Assembly (NCBI RefSeq): GCF_044360475.1
Contig: NZ_CP043494.1
Span: forward strand, 10,478,001 to 10,542,000
Source of the DNA: Archangium minus
Lineage (GTDB): Bacteria; Myxococcota; Myxococcia; Myxococcales; Myxococcaceae
Length of the DNA: 64,000 bases
Direction of reading: 5' to 3'
Made by a program: the position numbers and the translations under genes. The notes under the pieces were generated by a model. It searched no databases and was not told where the DNA came from. It was given only the letters and a program-made list of their open reading frames with translations. Positions 9,000-17,244 of this stretch are shown piece after piece. Every line of letters begins with the position of its first letter. Position 1 is the stretch's first letter.

Positions 9000-9470
9000 T
9001 CAGTCGGCCTCGGTCACCACGGGCCGGAAGTACGGGAGCCGCAAAAAGCGCTCGGCCCGGAAGGGCAGCAGGCGCACCGTCTCCCCGAAGGTCAGCGCGA
9101 CTCCGCCCCCCACCTCCACTCGCCACGTGCGCGGTGTGACAGTGGAGCCCGCGGGCTCGGAGCGCAGTGGGAAGGACACGGTGAGGGTGTGGCGCGCGTC
9201 AGCGGCCAGCGGCTGGCTCACCCCGCGCGTGCCCACCGCGTAGCGCCGCCCGTCCAGGCGCAGCTCGAAGTCCACTCCCGTCACCTCCGCGTCCCAGAAG
9301 GTGGGGTTCTCCACGTCCAGGCGCAGGGTGAGCGCACCGGCGCCGTCCGGGGTGAAGGTCAGGCCCACCTCCTCCACCCGCACCGCATGGTCCATGGCGT
9401 GCGGGCGCAACGTCACCCCGGCGCACCCGGCCATCCACGGCAACAGCAGCAGCAACATGAACCGGTGCAT
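9000..9470 (-). CDS. LEA14-like (WHy domain) lipoprotein
   Basis: 156-residue lipoprotein. The N-terminus MHRFMLLLLLPWMAGCAG is a lipoprotein signal with the modified Cys at residue 16. Residues 30-125 have the alternating beta pattern of the LEA type 2/WHy domain (VGLTFTPDGAGALTLRLDVENPTFWDAEV...). The family is a periplasmic beta-sandwich linked to desiccation and stress tolerance. Its start overlaps the stop of the upstream kinase gene by one base, so the two are co-translated and probably functionally linked. About 260 bases without a gene separate it from the Uma2 gene. Confidence 0.75.
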   Translation of the reverse strand: MHRFMLLLLLPWMAGCAGVTLRPHAMDHAVRVEEVGLTFTPDGAGALTLRLDVENPTFWDAEVTGVDFELRLDGRRYAVGTRGVSQPLAADARHTLTVSFPLRSEPAGSTVTPRTWRVEVGGGVALTFGETVRLLPFRAERFLRLPYFRPVVTEAD

Positions 9471-10390
9471 CAGCCCCCCAGCAGTGGCTTAAGCGCCTCC
9501 ACCCCCAGCGGCCACCCGGTGCGGCGCGACAACGCCTCCAGCGCGCGAATGAACTCCGCGGCAGACTGGAAGCGCCGTCCCTTGTCCGCGAAGAGGGCCT
9601 TGCGCACCACCTGCACCGCGTAGTCCGGCAGCGCCGGCTGGAGCGTGGACAGCAGCGGCGCTCGCGCGTCCCGCACCCGGTACATCAGCTCCGCCTCGCT
9701 GTCCGCGGTGAACAGGCGCCGGTTGGCCAGCAGCTCCCAGAGGATGACGCCCACCGAGTACAGGTCGCTGCGCGCATCCACCGGCTGCCCCAGCACCTGC
9801 TCCGGGCTCATGTACGGCAGCGTGCCGCGCAGCGCGCCCGTGTCCCCGCGCATCACGCCCTCCACGTCCGCCACGCCGAAGTCCGTGAGCTTCACGTCCC
9901 CCGTCACGCTCAGCAGGATGTTGGTGGGGTTGACGTCGCGGTGGATGACGGTGGCACCGCCCTCGCCCACCTTCGCGCGGTGGATGTAGTCCAGCGCCTT
10001 GAGGACGCACCAGGAGATGTAGCAAGCAGCCGCCGGTGGCATCGACGCCCCTGCCTTCACCAGCAGCTCTTGCATGAAGCCCAACGTGCGACCCGGCACC
10101 AGCTCCTGCACCATCAGGTAGTCCGGCCCCGCCTTGAAGAGGCGGAAGGTGCGCACGATGTTCGGGTGTCGCAGGCGCACGGTGAGCTTCGCCTCGTCGA
10201 CGAAGGCTTTCACGTACGCACCATCGTTGCGGTACGTGGGCAACAACCGCTTGAGCACCACCTCGTCCGGCTCCCCCGGCGAGCGCTGCGTCGAGGGCTT
10301 CGCACGCACCTGGTACACCTCGGCCATCCCGCCTACTGCGAGACGGCCAACGACCTCGTACCCGCCCAGGTCTCCAGCTTGCGGCGACAC
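9470..10390 (-). CDS. Hanks-type Ser/Thr protein kinase, soluble, short
   Basis: 306-residue kinase consisting of little more than the catalytic domain. Visible motifs: Gly-rich loop 'RLAVGGMAEVYQV', Lys in 'VVLKRLLP', catalytic loop 'HRDVNPTNILL', 'LTDFGVAD', and 'GTLPYMSPEQVLG'. In the catalytic loop the usual Lys after HRD is replaced (HRDVNPTN), a variant common in myxobacterial kinases and often still active. There is no transmembrane segment or sensor domain, so it is cytosolic and its input is unknown. It overlaps the LEA14-like lipoprotein gene by one base. glgA lies 44 bases upstream on the same strand, so all three may form one transcript. Confidence 0.92.
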   Translation of the reverse strand: MSPQAGDLGGYEVVGRLAVGGMAEVYQVRAKPSTQRSPGEPDEVVLKRLLPTYRNDGAYVKAFVDEAKLTVRLRHPNIVRTFRLFKAGPDYLMVQELVPGRTLGFMQELLVKAGASMPPAAACYISWCVLKALDYIHRAKVGEGGATVIHRDVNPTNILLSVTGDVKLTDFGVADVEGVMRGDTGALRGTLPYMSPEQVLGQPVDARSDLYSVGVILWELLANRRLFTADSEAELMYRVRDARAPLLSTLQPALPDYAVQVVRKALFADKGRRFQSAAEFIRALEALSRRTGWPLGVEALKPLLGG

Positions 10391-10434
10391 GTGCCCAGCC
10401 TACTCCGCTTTTCGTTGAAGCCCCACTATTCCGT

Positions 10435-11856
10435 TCACAGAGAAGCGAAGAGGCGCTCGTACTTGCGTGCCGACGCGGCCCAGGAGAAGTCCCGGCCCAT
10501 GCCCCTGCGCCGGAAGGCCAGCAGCCGCTCGGGCTCGGCGTAGAGGGCCTGTGCCCGCCTCAAGGCCGCCAGCAGCGCCGTGGGGTGGAAGGCCTCGAAG
10601 AGGATGCCGTTGCCGTCCAGCCCTCCGTCCACCGTGTCCACCAGTCCTCCGGTGGCTCGCACAATGGGTACGGTTCCATAGCGCAGCGAGTACATCTGGT
10701 TGAGGCCACACGGCTCATACCGGCTGGGCATGATGAAGAAGTCCGCCCCCGCCTCCACCAGGTGGGACAGCCCCTGGTCGAAGCCGATGAACGTCCCCAC
10801 CTGCTGGGGGAAGTGGTGCTGGAGGGCACGCAGCCCCTCCTCGTACTGGCCCTCGCCGCTGCCCACCGCGACGAAGCGAATGTCCGAGTGGAGCGCCTGG
10901 GGCAGCACCTCCAGCAGCAGGTCTATCCCCTTCTGCCAGGCCAGCCGCGAGACGATGCCGAACACCGGAGCGTGGGTGTCCTCCCTCAGCCCGAAGCGGC
11001 GCAGCAGCTCGCGCCGGCAGACAGCCTTGCCCGACAGGTCGTTCGCCCCGTAGCGCGCCGGGAGGTACGTGTCCGTCTCCGGGCTCCACTCGTGCACGTC
11101 GATGCCGTTGAGGATGCCGGTGAGCACCCCCTGGCGCCGGCGCAGCAGCCCGTCCAGGCTGGCCCCGCCGTCCGGCTGCTGAATCTCCTTCGCGTAGGTG
11201 GGCGACACGGTGGTGAGGGCATCCGCGAACTGGATGCCGCCCTTGAGGAAGTTGACCGTGTCGTAGAACTCGAGCCCGTGCTCGGCGTTGAAGAGCTCCC
11301 AGGGCAGCCCCAGGTCCTCCATGACGTGCTTGTTGAACTGCCCCTGGTAGGCCAGGTTGTGGATGGTGAACACGCTGCGCGCCCGCGCCAGGGCCGTCCC
11401 CTGATAGCCGCGCTGGAGCGCCACCGGCACCAGTCCCGTCTGCCAGTCGTTGACGTGGATGATGTCCGGGTGGAACCCCAGGCGCTGGGCGGCCTGAAGC
11501 GCCCCGAGGGACAGGTAGGCGAAGCGTCGGTGGTTGTCGCCGAACTCGCCCCAAGCGTCCCCGTAGATGCCGCCACGGCCGTAGAAGTGCTCGTTCTCCA
11601 GGAACAGGACTTCCAGGTTGGGCGACAGGCGCCGGGAGAGGATGGGCCCCCGCTCGATGCCAAAGGGAAAGCGCAACTCCAGGTGATGACCCGTGGGGGT
11701 GAGCTGATCCGTTTTGATGGACGCGTATCGAGGAGTGACGATCTTCACCTCGTGACCCAGCTCCGCGAGCGCCGCGGGCAGGGAGCCGGCCACGTCTCCG
11801 AGTCCGCCCGTTTTGGAGAAGGGCGTCACTTCGGAGGCCACGTAGAGAATCTTCAT
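10435..11856 (-). CDS. glgA: Glycogen synthase
   Basis: 473-residue GT5 glycogen synthase that transfers glucose from ADP-glucose to alpha-1,4-glucan. The start MKILYVASEVTPFSKTGGLG contains the diagnostic KTGG ADP-glucose-binding motif at residues 15-18. 'IHVNDWQTGLVP', 'TIHNLAYQG', 'TTVSPTYAKEIQ', 'RLAWQKGIDLL' and the C-terminal 'PSRYEPCGLNQMYSLRYGT' are all present, so the enzyme looks complete. A Ser/Thr kinase gene follows 44 bases downstream on the same strand, which makes kinase control of glycogen metabolism a testable idea. pdxH is divergent, 84 bases away. Confidence 0.97.
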   Translation of the reverse strand: MKILYVASEVTPFSKTGGLGDVAGSLPAALAELGHEVKIVTPRYASIKTDQLTPTGHHLELRFPFGIERGPILSRRLSPNLEVLFLENEHFYGRGGIYGDAWGEFGDNHRRFAYLSLGALQAAQRLGFHPDIIHVNDWQTGLVPVALQRGYQGTALARARSVFTIHNLAYQGQFNKHVMEDLGLPWELFNAEHGLEFYDTVNFLKGGIQFADALTTVSPTYAKEIQQPDGGASLDGLLRRRQGVLTGILNGIDVHEWSPETDTYLPARYGANDLSGKAVCRRELLRRFGLREDTHAPVFGIVSRLAWQKGIDLLLEVLPQALHSDIRFVAVGSGEGQYEEGLRALQHHFPQQVGTFIGFDQGLSHLVEAGADFFIMPSRYEPCGLNQMYSLRYGTVPIVRATGGLVDTVDGGLDGNGILFEAFHPTALLAALRRAQALYAEPERLLAFRRRGMGRDFSWAASARKYERLFASL

Positions 11857-11940
11857 GGAATGAGACGATGCCGTGTGGGATGGGCGAGTCAACCCAAACA
11901 CGCGACTCGCACTCCCGGAGCGGGTTGGTATGGTGGGGGC

Positions 11941-12525
11941 GTGGAGCTACCCCAGGATCCTATTCAACGCTTCGCGGCCCTCTTCGAAGAGGCGAAGCGC
12001 GTCATTCCCGTGGACCCCAACGCCATGATTGTGGCGTCCGTGGGGCCCAACGGCAGGCCGTCCTCGCGCGTGGTGCTGCTCAAGGACTTCGACGAGCGAG
12101 GCTTCGTCTTCTACACCAACCTCCAGAGCCGCAAGGGGCAGGAGCTGCTGACCCACCCATGGGCGGCGCTCTGCTTCTTCTGGCAACCACTGGAACGCCA
12201 GGTGCGAGTCGAGGGGCGTGTGGAGCGCGTGTCGGACGAGGAGGCGGACGCGTACTTCCAGAGCCGGCCTCGCGGAAGTCAGGTGGGCGCGTGGGCGAGC
12301 CTGCAGAGCCAGTCGCTGCCTTCGCGCGAGCTGCTGGAGGAGCGCGTGGAGGAGCTCACGCGCAAGTACGAAGGGCAGACCGTGCCCCGGCCGCCGCACT
12401 GGTCCGGCCTGCGGGTGGTGCCCGACCGCATCGAGTTCTGGCACGCGCGTCCGAGCCGGCTCCACGACCGGCTCGTCTACCTGCGCGAGGGCAACGGCTG
12501 GACGACGGACATCCTCTATCCGTGA
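11941..12525 (+). CDS. pdxH: Pyridoxamine 5'-phosphate oxidase
   Basis: 194-residue FMN enzyme that makes pyridoxal phosphate from PNP or PMP. The protein begins at GTG (VELPQDPIQRFAALFEEAKR); an upstream ATG nearby is out of frame. Family motifs: 'PNAMIVASVGPNGRPSSRVVLLKDF', 'YTNLQSRKGQEL', 'ALCFFWQPLERQVRVEG', 'SQVGAWASLQSQ' and the C-terminal PNPOx dimerisation region ending 'RLHDRLVYLREGNGW'. Length is normal (E. coli 218). The stop lies four bases before the convergent SDR gene's stop. The in-frame open stretch upstream of the GTG is antisense to glgA and is not part of the gene. Confidence 0.95.
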   Translation: MELPQDPIQRFAALFEEAKRVIPVDPNAMIVASVGPNGRPSSRVVLLKDFDERGFVFYTNLQSRKGQELLTHPWAALCFFWQPLERQVRVEGRVERVSDEEADAYFQSRPRGSQVGAWASLQSQSLPSRELLEERVEELTRKYEGQTVPRPPHWSGLRVVPDRIEFWHARPSRLHDRLVYLREGNGWTTDILYP

Positions 12526-12529
12526 GCCG

Positions 12530-13222
12530 CTACCAGGGAAGCTCCTGGCCCTCGTAGCTGAAGAACCGGCCCCCGTCCTGCGCGCGGAGCCGGTCGATGA
12601 CGTTGAGCATCCCGCGCACAGACTCCTCGGCGCGCAGCGGCGCCTGGGGGCCCCCCATGTCCGTCTGCACCCAGCCCGGGTGCATGGAAACGGTGATGAA
12701 ACCCTCGCGGTGCAGCTCCAGGTGCATGTTGCGCATGGCCATGTTCAAGGCGGCCTTGGAGACGCGGTAGGCGTAGGAGCCCCCCTCGCCGTTGTCTGCG
12801 ATGGAGCCCATCTTCGAGGTGATGTGGATGATGCGCCGCGCCGAGCCCCGCCGCAGGGCCGGCAGCAGCGCGGCGGACAGGCGCAGAGGGCCCAGCGTGT
12901 TGACGGTGAAGGTGTCGGCCATGGACTGGTAGTCGAGCGCGGTCAGCGTCCCTTCCTTCCCGTACACGCCCGCGTTGTTGATGAGCACATCCAAGGGCTG
13001 ACCCTCTCCCACCGCGGCGGCGAAGGCGTCCACGCTCTTCGCGTCGGAGATGTCGAGCGCGTGCACCCGAAGCCGGCCCCCCGCCTCTCGGGCGAGTGAC
13101 TGGAGCTGTTTGGCATCGGAAGGCGAGCGGACACCCGCGTCGATGGAGTCACCACGGTTGAGCAGCTGACGAACGAACTCGAGACCCAGACCCCGGCTGG
13201 CACCGGTGATGGCATAGCGCAT
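12530..13222 (-). CDS. SDR-family oxidoreductase
   Basis: 230-residue classical short-chain dehydrogenase/reductase. NAD(P) motif 'ITGASRGLGLEFV' at the N-terminus, 'NNAGVYG' near residue 85, catalytic Tyr and Lys in 'YAYRVSKAALN', and 'HPGWVQTDMGG' after it. The Arg in the TGASRGLG loop suggests NADPH. Two start codons are possible; the one at 13222 has a GGAG sequence at good spacing in front, so it is preferred over 13231. The substrate is unknown. It is divergent from hemG. Confidence 0.9.
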   Translation of the reverse strand: MRYAITGASRGLGLEFVRQLLNRGDSIDAGVRSPSDAKQLQSLAREAGGRLRVHALDISDAKSVDAFAAAVGEGQPLDVLINNAGVYGKEGTLTALDYQSMADTFTVNTLGPLRLSAALLPALRRGSARRIIHITSKMGSIADNGEGGSYAYRVSKAALNMAMRNMHLELHREGFITVSMHPGWVQTDMGGPQAPLRAEESVRGMLNVIDRLRAQDGGRFFSYEGQELPW

Positions 13223-13331
13223 GAGCTCCATTAAACGCGGCCGCCATACGGAAAAACACAGTGCTCCGCGGCACTTGACCGGGAGTGACAGGCGGTAGAA
13301 ACCCCGGATTGCACCGGGAGCGGAACCAAGC

Positions 13332-14696
13332 ATGAGCGTCGTAATCATTGGCGGTGGAATCAGCGGTTTGGCGCTGGCACACGGGCTGCGCGCGCGAGGA
13401 ACCGAGGTGACGCTGCTGGAGGCGGGCCCCAAGCTGGGGGGCAACATCCAGACGCTGAACCGGGACGGGTTCATCATCGAGGCGGGCCCCAACAGCTTCG
13501 TGGACCGGGAGCCCACGCTGCGCCAACTGGCGACGAGCCTGGGCATTGAGGGCCGCATCCGCACGGCGGACCCCGCGGCGAAGCGGCGCTACATCTACTC
13601 GCGGGGGAAGCTGCGAGAGGTGCCCTCGTCACCGCCGGCCCTGCTGAAGTCGGACGTGGTGCCGCTGGGGGCGAAGCTGCGGATGATGGGCGAGCTCTTC
13701 ACCCGGCGCGCGCCGGAGCGGGACGAGTCGCTGGCGGACTTCGGTCGGCGGCACGTGGGGCGCACGGCGACGGCGGTGCTGGTGGACGCGATGCAGACGG
13801 GCATCTACGCGGGCGACGTGGAGGCACTGAGCGTGGGCGCTGTCTTCCCCAAGGTGGTGGAGTTGGAGAAGCAGCACCGCAGCCTCGTGCTGGGCATGGT
13901 GCGGACCCAGGCTGCGGCGCGCAAGGCACTGCCCCCGGGCGAGGGCGCGCCGAAGCCGACGGGCGCGGTCTCCTCGTTCGACGGAGGCCTGGGGGTGCTG
14001 GTGGGCGCCTTGGCGCAATCGCTCGGAACAGCAGCGCGCACGGGAGTACGGGTGGAGGGGTTGCGGCGCGAGGGGAACGGCTGGCGGCTCGCGGTGGAGG
14101 AGCACGGGCAGCAAGCGGAGCTCGCCGCGGACAAGGTGGTGCTCGCGGTGCCCGCGTACGTGGCGGCGAAGCTGCTGCGGCCCCTGGATGAGACGCTCGC
14201 GGCGCGCATGGAGGGCATCGCCTACGCCCCCGTCGCGGTGGTGCACCTGGGCTTCGCGCCGGGCAGCCTACCGCCTCCGGATGGCTTCGGCTTCCTCGTG
14301 CCCACGCTGGAGCGGCGGCGCGTCCTGGGCGTCATCCACGCGTCCTCGACCTTCCCCTGGCGCGCCGAGGGCGGACGCATCCTCCTCACGTGCATGGTGG
14401 GTGGGGCGAAGCGGCCGGACCTGGTGGAACTGGACGACGCGGCGCTGGTGACGCTCGCGCGCGAAGAACTGCGGGAGCTGGCCGGAGTGACGGCCGAGCC
14501 GTCGTTCACGGAGGTCTTCCACTGGAAGCGAGGCATCCCTCAGTACAACGTGGGGCACCTGGAGCGAGTGGCAGCCATCGACGAAGGCGTGGCCCGCCTG
14601 CCTGGGCTGTTCCTCACCGGCAACGCCTACAAGGGCGTGGGCCTCACTGACTGCATCCGCAACGCCAATACTCTGGTGGACACACTCGCGCGTTGA
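13332..14696 (+). CDS. hemG: Protoporphyrinogen oxidase
   Basis: 454-residue FAD-dependent oxidase that converts protoporphyrinogen IX to protoporphyrin IX in haem synthesis, of the HemY/PPO amine-oxidase fold (called hemY or hemG in different schemes). FAD dinucleotide motif 'IIGGGISGLALAHGL' at the start, 'GGNIQTLNRDGFIIEAGPNSF', and the C-terminal FAD signature 'LFLTGNAYKGVGLTDCIRNA'. The last 85 bases have a diverged second copy at 19090-19174 (80 of 85 identical), separated from this one by a toxin cassette. Codon use and length are normal and the gene itself looks intact. Confidence 0.95.
   Translation: MSVVIIGGGISGLALAHGLRARGTEVTLLEAGPKLGGNIQTLNRDGFIIEAGPNSFVDREPTLRQLATSLGIEGRIRTADPAAKRRYIYSRGKLREVPSSPPALLKSDVVPLGAKLRMMGELFTRRAPERDESLADFGRRHVGRTATAVLVDAMQTGIYAGDVEALSVGAVFPKVVELEKQHRSLVLGMVRTQAAARKALPPGEGAPKPTGAVSSFDGGLGVLVGALAQSLGTAARTGVRVEGLRREGNGWRLAVEEHGQQAELAADKVVLAVPAYVAAKLLRPLDETLAARMEGIAYAPVAVVHLGFAPGSLPPPDGFGFLVPTLERRRVLGVIHASSTFPWRAEGGRILLTCMVGGAKRPDLVELDDAALVTLAREELRELAGVTAEPSFTEVFHWKRGIPQYNVGHLERVAAIDEGVARLPGLFLTGNAYKGVGLTDCIRNANTLVDTLAR
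14612..14696 (+). repeat. hemG 3'-end direct repeat, copy 1
   Basis: The final 85 bases of hemG including its stop codon. Copy 2 lies at 19090-19174 in the same orientation. There are five mismatches: one synonymous C/T, three in one codon (ACT to GTG, Thr to Val), and one synonymous A/G. The longest identical block is 45 bases (14625-14669 against 19103-19147). Sequence after the stop is unrelated in the two places. The pattern looks like a recombination or attachment boundary. Confidence 0.9.
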
Positions 14697-14770
14697 GCAC
14701 GGGTCCCGGTGACTCGCCGTAAGAATCCGCGTCCCTCACGACGCAGCCCCTGCCCAGCCGGAATACACAT

Positions 14771-15142
14771 CTACCCTCCACTTGCATGGAATGCTTCGAG
14801 GATTTGCTCTGCTGTCATCGCCGGAGTCACCTTCACCTCACCATTCATGCTCTCGTCACAAAAAAGGAGGGACACGTGAGAAGGTACGAGGGAGCGGCAC
14901 CACTGGACGAACTCTGAAACTTCCCGAAGAGGGACACCTTCAAACGTCATGGAGCCCCTCTTCTTGTGAAGCAACCCCTCCAGTCGAGAATCAGCCATGG
15001 GGACATAGAACTCCAAGGCGTAGTTCCTCTCGGGATTGGAGATTTGCTTCACCGTGGCGCCGGGCCATCTCGCGTTCAGGCTGGAAGTGAAATCAAATGC
15101 GGATGGCAAGCCTTCGTCTTCCGCGATGATGAAGAACTTCAT
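14771..15142 (-). CDS. Putative immunity protein for the adjacent REase-fold toxin
   Basis: 123-residue cytosolic protein of no recognised family, beginning MKFFIIAEDEGLPSAFDFTS. It lies 16 bases downstream of the interrupted toxin on the same strand, the normal place of the cognate immunity gene in SitA/SitI-type cassettes, and is the last gene before hemG. No signal or membrane segment is seen; a SitI-like protein would neutralise the toxin in the cytoplasm of siblings. The open frame is intact even though the toxin is split, as expected if losing immunity is costly while related strains still carry the toxin. The function is inferred from position only. Confidence 0.6.
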   Translation of the reverse strand: MKFFIIAEDEGLPSAFDFTSSLNARWPGATVKQISNPERNYALEFYVPMADSRLEGLLHKKRGSMTFEGVPLREVSEFVQWCRSLVPSHVSLLFCDESMNGEVKVTPAMTAEQILEAFHASGG

Positions 15143-15158
15143 TCGCCATCTCCTCGTC

Positions 15159-16242
15159 TCAGGGACGAACGATAACCTCACCAGGAATGCCGAACTTCGT
15201 CAGGAGTGCCTCAAAGAGGGGAACAGCCCTGCCATCGTTGACAATCACCTCCAGCCCCATAACGGGAGTATCGGGGTCTTTGATGACTGCGGCGTATCGC
15301 GCGAACTCGTCCATGAGTGCGTCCAGAATCATGGTTCGAGCAGTCTCGCCACACCTCGAGCCAGCAATAAACGGGCTTTTCTCGGCATCGCCCACGTGCT
15401 TGACCTCGAGCAGCCTCGCCTTTTCCAGGCGGGCACCGTCCGCCCAGACTTCCTCTCCACCTCCGGAAACATGAATCTCCTCAGGCCCCGCATGTTTGCG
15501 CTGATACTTGTAAGCCGCTGAGTCCTCTCGGGCGGGCCGCCAGTTCGCCTTTCCAAGCCACTCCTTGAAGGCCTTGAGGTCAAACTTCTTGGGCTTCATG
15601 CCCTTCGTCGGCACCACCCCGCCTGCCGTGCGTGCCCCCGAGGCTGCCAACGCGGGCACCCTCCCCGTCTCTGGCACGACTCCCGGAATGACGCCTGCGG
15701 AGTTGCCTGCGGGTTCGCCAACAGCCACCAACACGGGCTTGGGCAGGGGTAAGGAGGGTGGCTCGCGTGGCCCTGGCCTCTTCTGCACCTTGCCGGGCAG
15801 CTTCTTCACCAGGAGAAACGTCACGACGCTCACGCCCACGACGGCCACGGCTCGCGCGAGGTGCGTCGCCGCCGTGTCGAGGCCCGCCTCATCCCTCGCA
15901 CCGGTTGCGTACTCGACGTAATGCCACAGCGAGTCCTTCACCGCTGCCGTTTGCGCCGCAGCCATCACAACGCCCAGCGTCAGCAGCGCCGCATCCACGG
16001 CCTGACCGAGCACGGGAATGCCCTGGGTACCAAGCCATGCCGTGGTCATCGTCCCCATGAGCGCCAAACTCTCGGGAGACAACATCACCTGCACTTCCTT
16101 CATCGTCTCCCCAGGCAGCCTTCCCAGAGCGCGTACGAAGGAACGGCAGAGCTTCTCCGATTTCTCCATCGTCTCGACGGGCTGGGATCGCGCATGGCAA
16201 AGCCCATCCTCCACTGGGTTGGCGAACGCGGGGACGGCGAAC
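15159..16242 (-). pseudogene. Polymorphic toxin (SitA5-like), body, split by IS21
   Basis: Main part of a contact-dependent toxin gene broken by an IS21-family element. Joining this piece to 18997-19034 with one copy of the 6-base target duplication restores a 371-codon frame that begins MRIILCCLGLLFAVPAFA, a Sec signal peptide. The middle part (FVRALGRLPGETMKEVQVML; 'ALMGTMTTAWLGTQGIPVLG') is the conserved helical region shared by myxobacterial SitA5-type toxins. The C-terminal 130 residues hold an REase-like core: 'EEVWADGARLEKARLLEVKH' provides Asp and Glu-x-Lys, so a nuclease is likely. An internal start at residue MEKSEKL could still give an unexported protein. The next gene is the presumed immunity gene. 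Confidence 0.75.
16237..16242. repeat. IS21 target-site duplication, left copy
   Basis: GCGAAC directly abuts the left end of the IS21-family element; the identical GCGAAC is at 18997-19002 immediately after the right end. IS21-type elements make duplications of 4-8 bases, so this fixes the exact insertion point inside the toxin's signal peptide codons. Confidence 0.85.
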
Positions 16243-16310
16243 TGCGTATTCCGGCGAAGTGGAACACCCATTCCGGGCGAAGTGGAACACCCGTTCCGGC
16301 CATGTGGAAC
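16243..16310. repeat. IS21 left terminal repeat array (3 units)
   Basis: Three adjoining 22-23 base units, each containing TTCCGG followed by GTGGAAC, in inverted orientation to those at the other end. They are probably IstA-binding sites and may also carry outward promoter activity toward the split toxin and its immunity gene. Confidence 0.85.
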
Positions 16311-16340
16311 AGTCGGAGCGTCAGCGACGCTGGCCGGGGT

Positions 16341-17099
16341 TCACTTCGCCCCCTTCTTGGACCGGGTCAAATTCCTTTCCGGGTCGCGCACCGAGTCGCC
16401 GGTGAGCTTGAGGCGATGGGCGTTGTGCACCAGCCGGTCGAGGATGGCATCGGCCACGGTGGCGTCGCCAATCACCGCGTGCCAGTCCTTCGTATCAAGC
16501 TGGGAGGTCACCACGGTGGCACCGGAGCCATACCTGTCCTCCAACACTTCCAGCAGTTCCTTGCGCTCGCTGGCGCCCAGGGGCTCCAGGCCGAAGTCGT
16601 CGAGAATCAGCACCTGGGCCTTGGCGAGCCTGCGCAGCAGGTGCGGGTAGGTGCCGTCGGCACGAGCCTGCGCCAGCTCGTCGAAGAGACGCGAGGCGCG
16701 GCGGTACACCACGCCGTAACCGTCGCGGCACGCCCTCTGTCCCAGCGCGCACGCCAGGAAGCTCTTGCCCACGCCGGTGGGGCCCGTCACCAGCACGTTC
16801 TGCGCCTGCGCCACCCAGCGTGAGGTGGACAGCTCCAGCACCTGGGCCTTGGTCAGCCCCCGCGCCAGGCCGTAGTCGATGTCCTCCAGGCACGCCGTCT
16901 GGCGCAGCCGCGCGGTGCGCAGGCGCGAGGTGAGCTTCTTGTTCTCCCGGTGCACCCACTCGGCATCCACCAGCAGGCCCACCAGGTCCGTCGGGCCCAC
17001 CTCCTTGTCGGCTGTCCGCTCCGTCCAGGTGCGTAGGTAGTGGGCCATGCCGTACAACTTCATCGCGTTGAGCTTCTCCAGCGTCTGTTCCACCAGCAT
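16341..17099 (-). CDS. istB: IS21-family helper ATPase IstB
   Basis: 252-residue AAA+ ATPase that assists the IstA transposase in target selection and strand transfer. Walker A is 'VTGPTGVGKSFLACAL' near residue 105 and Walker B is 'AQVLILDDFGLEPL'; 'TVVTSQLDTKDWHAVIGDAT' and 'RLVHNAHRLKLTGDS' are the typical C-terminal segments. It lies 145 bases downstream of istA inside the IS21 element and is full length for the family. Confidence 0.95.
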   Translation of the reverse strand: MLVEQTLEKLNAMKLYGMAHYLRTWTERTADKEVGPTDLVGLLVDAEWVHRENKKLTSRLRTARLRQTACLEDIDYGLARGLTKAQVLELSTSRWVAQAQNVLVTGPTGVGKSFLACALGQRACRDGYGVVYRRASRLFDELAQARADGTYPHLLRRLAKAQVLILDDFGLEPLGASERKELLEVLEDRYGSGATVVTSQLDTKDWHAVIGDATVADAILDRLVHNAHRLKLTGDSVRDPERNLTRSKKGAK

Positions 17100-17244
17100 C
17101 GTCTCTTCTCCTCGTTGGGGTTGTTGGGTGTTGCCGCGCCGGAGCGCGCCCGAAGGGCGCGCGCAGGCGTACTCCGAGGCACCGGGCCGCGAAGGCTGGC
17201 ACCGCGGAGCTCTGTCCGCGCACCGTGGCCGGGCGCGGGAAGTG

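Noticed and set aside
10585..12525. A 646-codon forward reading frame ending as pdxH
   Set aside because: Only the last 194 codons, from the GTG at 11941, are PdxH; the rest is antisense to glgA.
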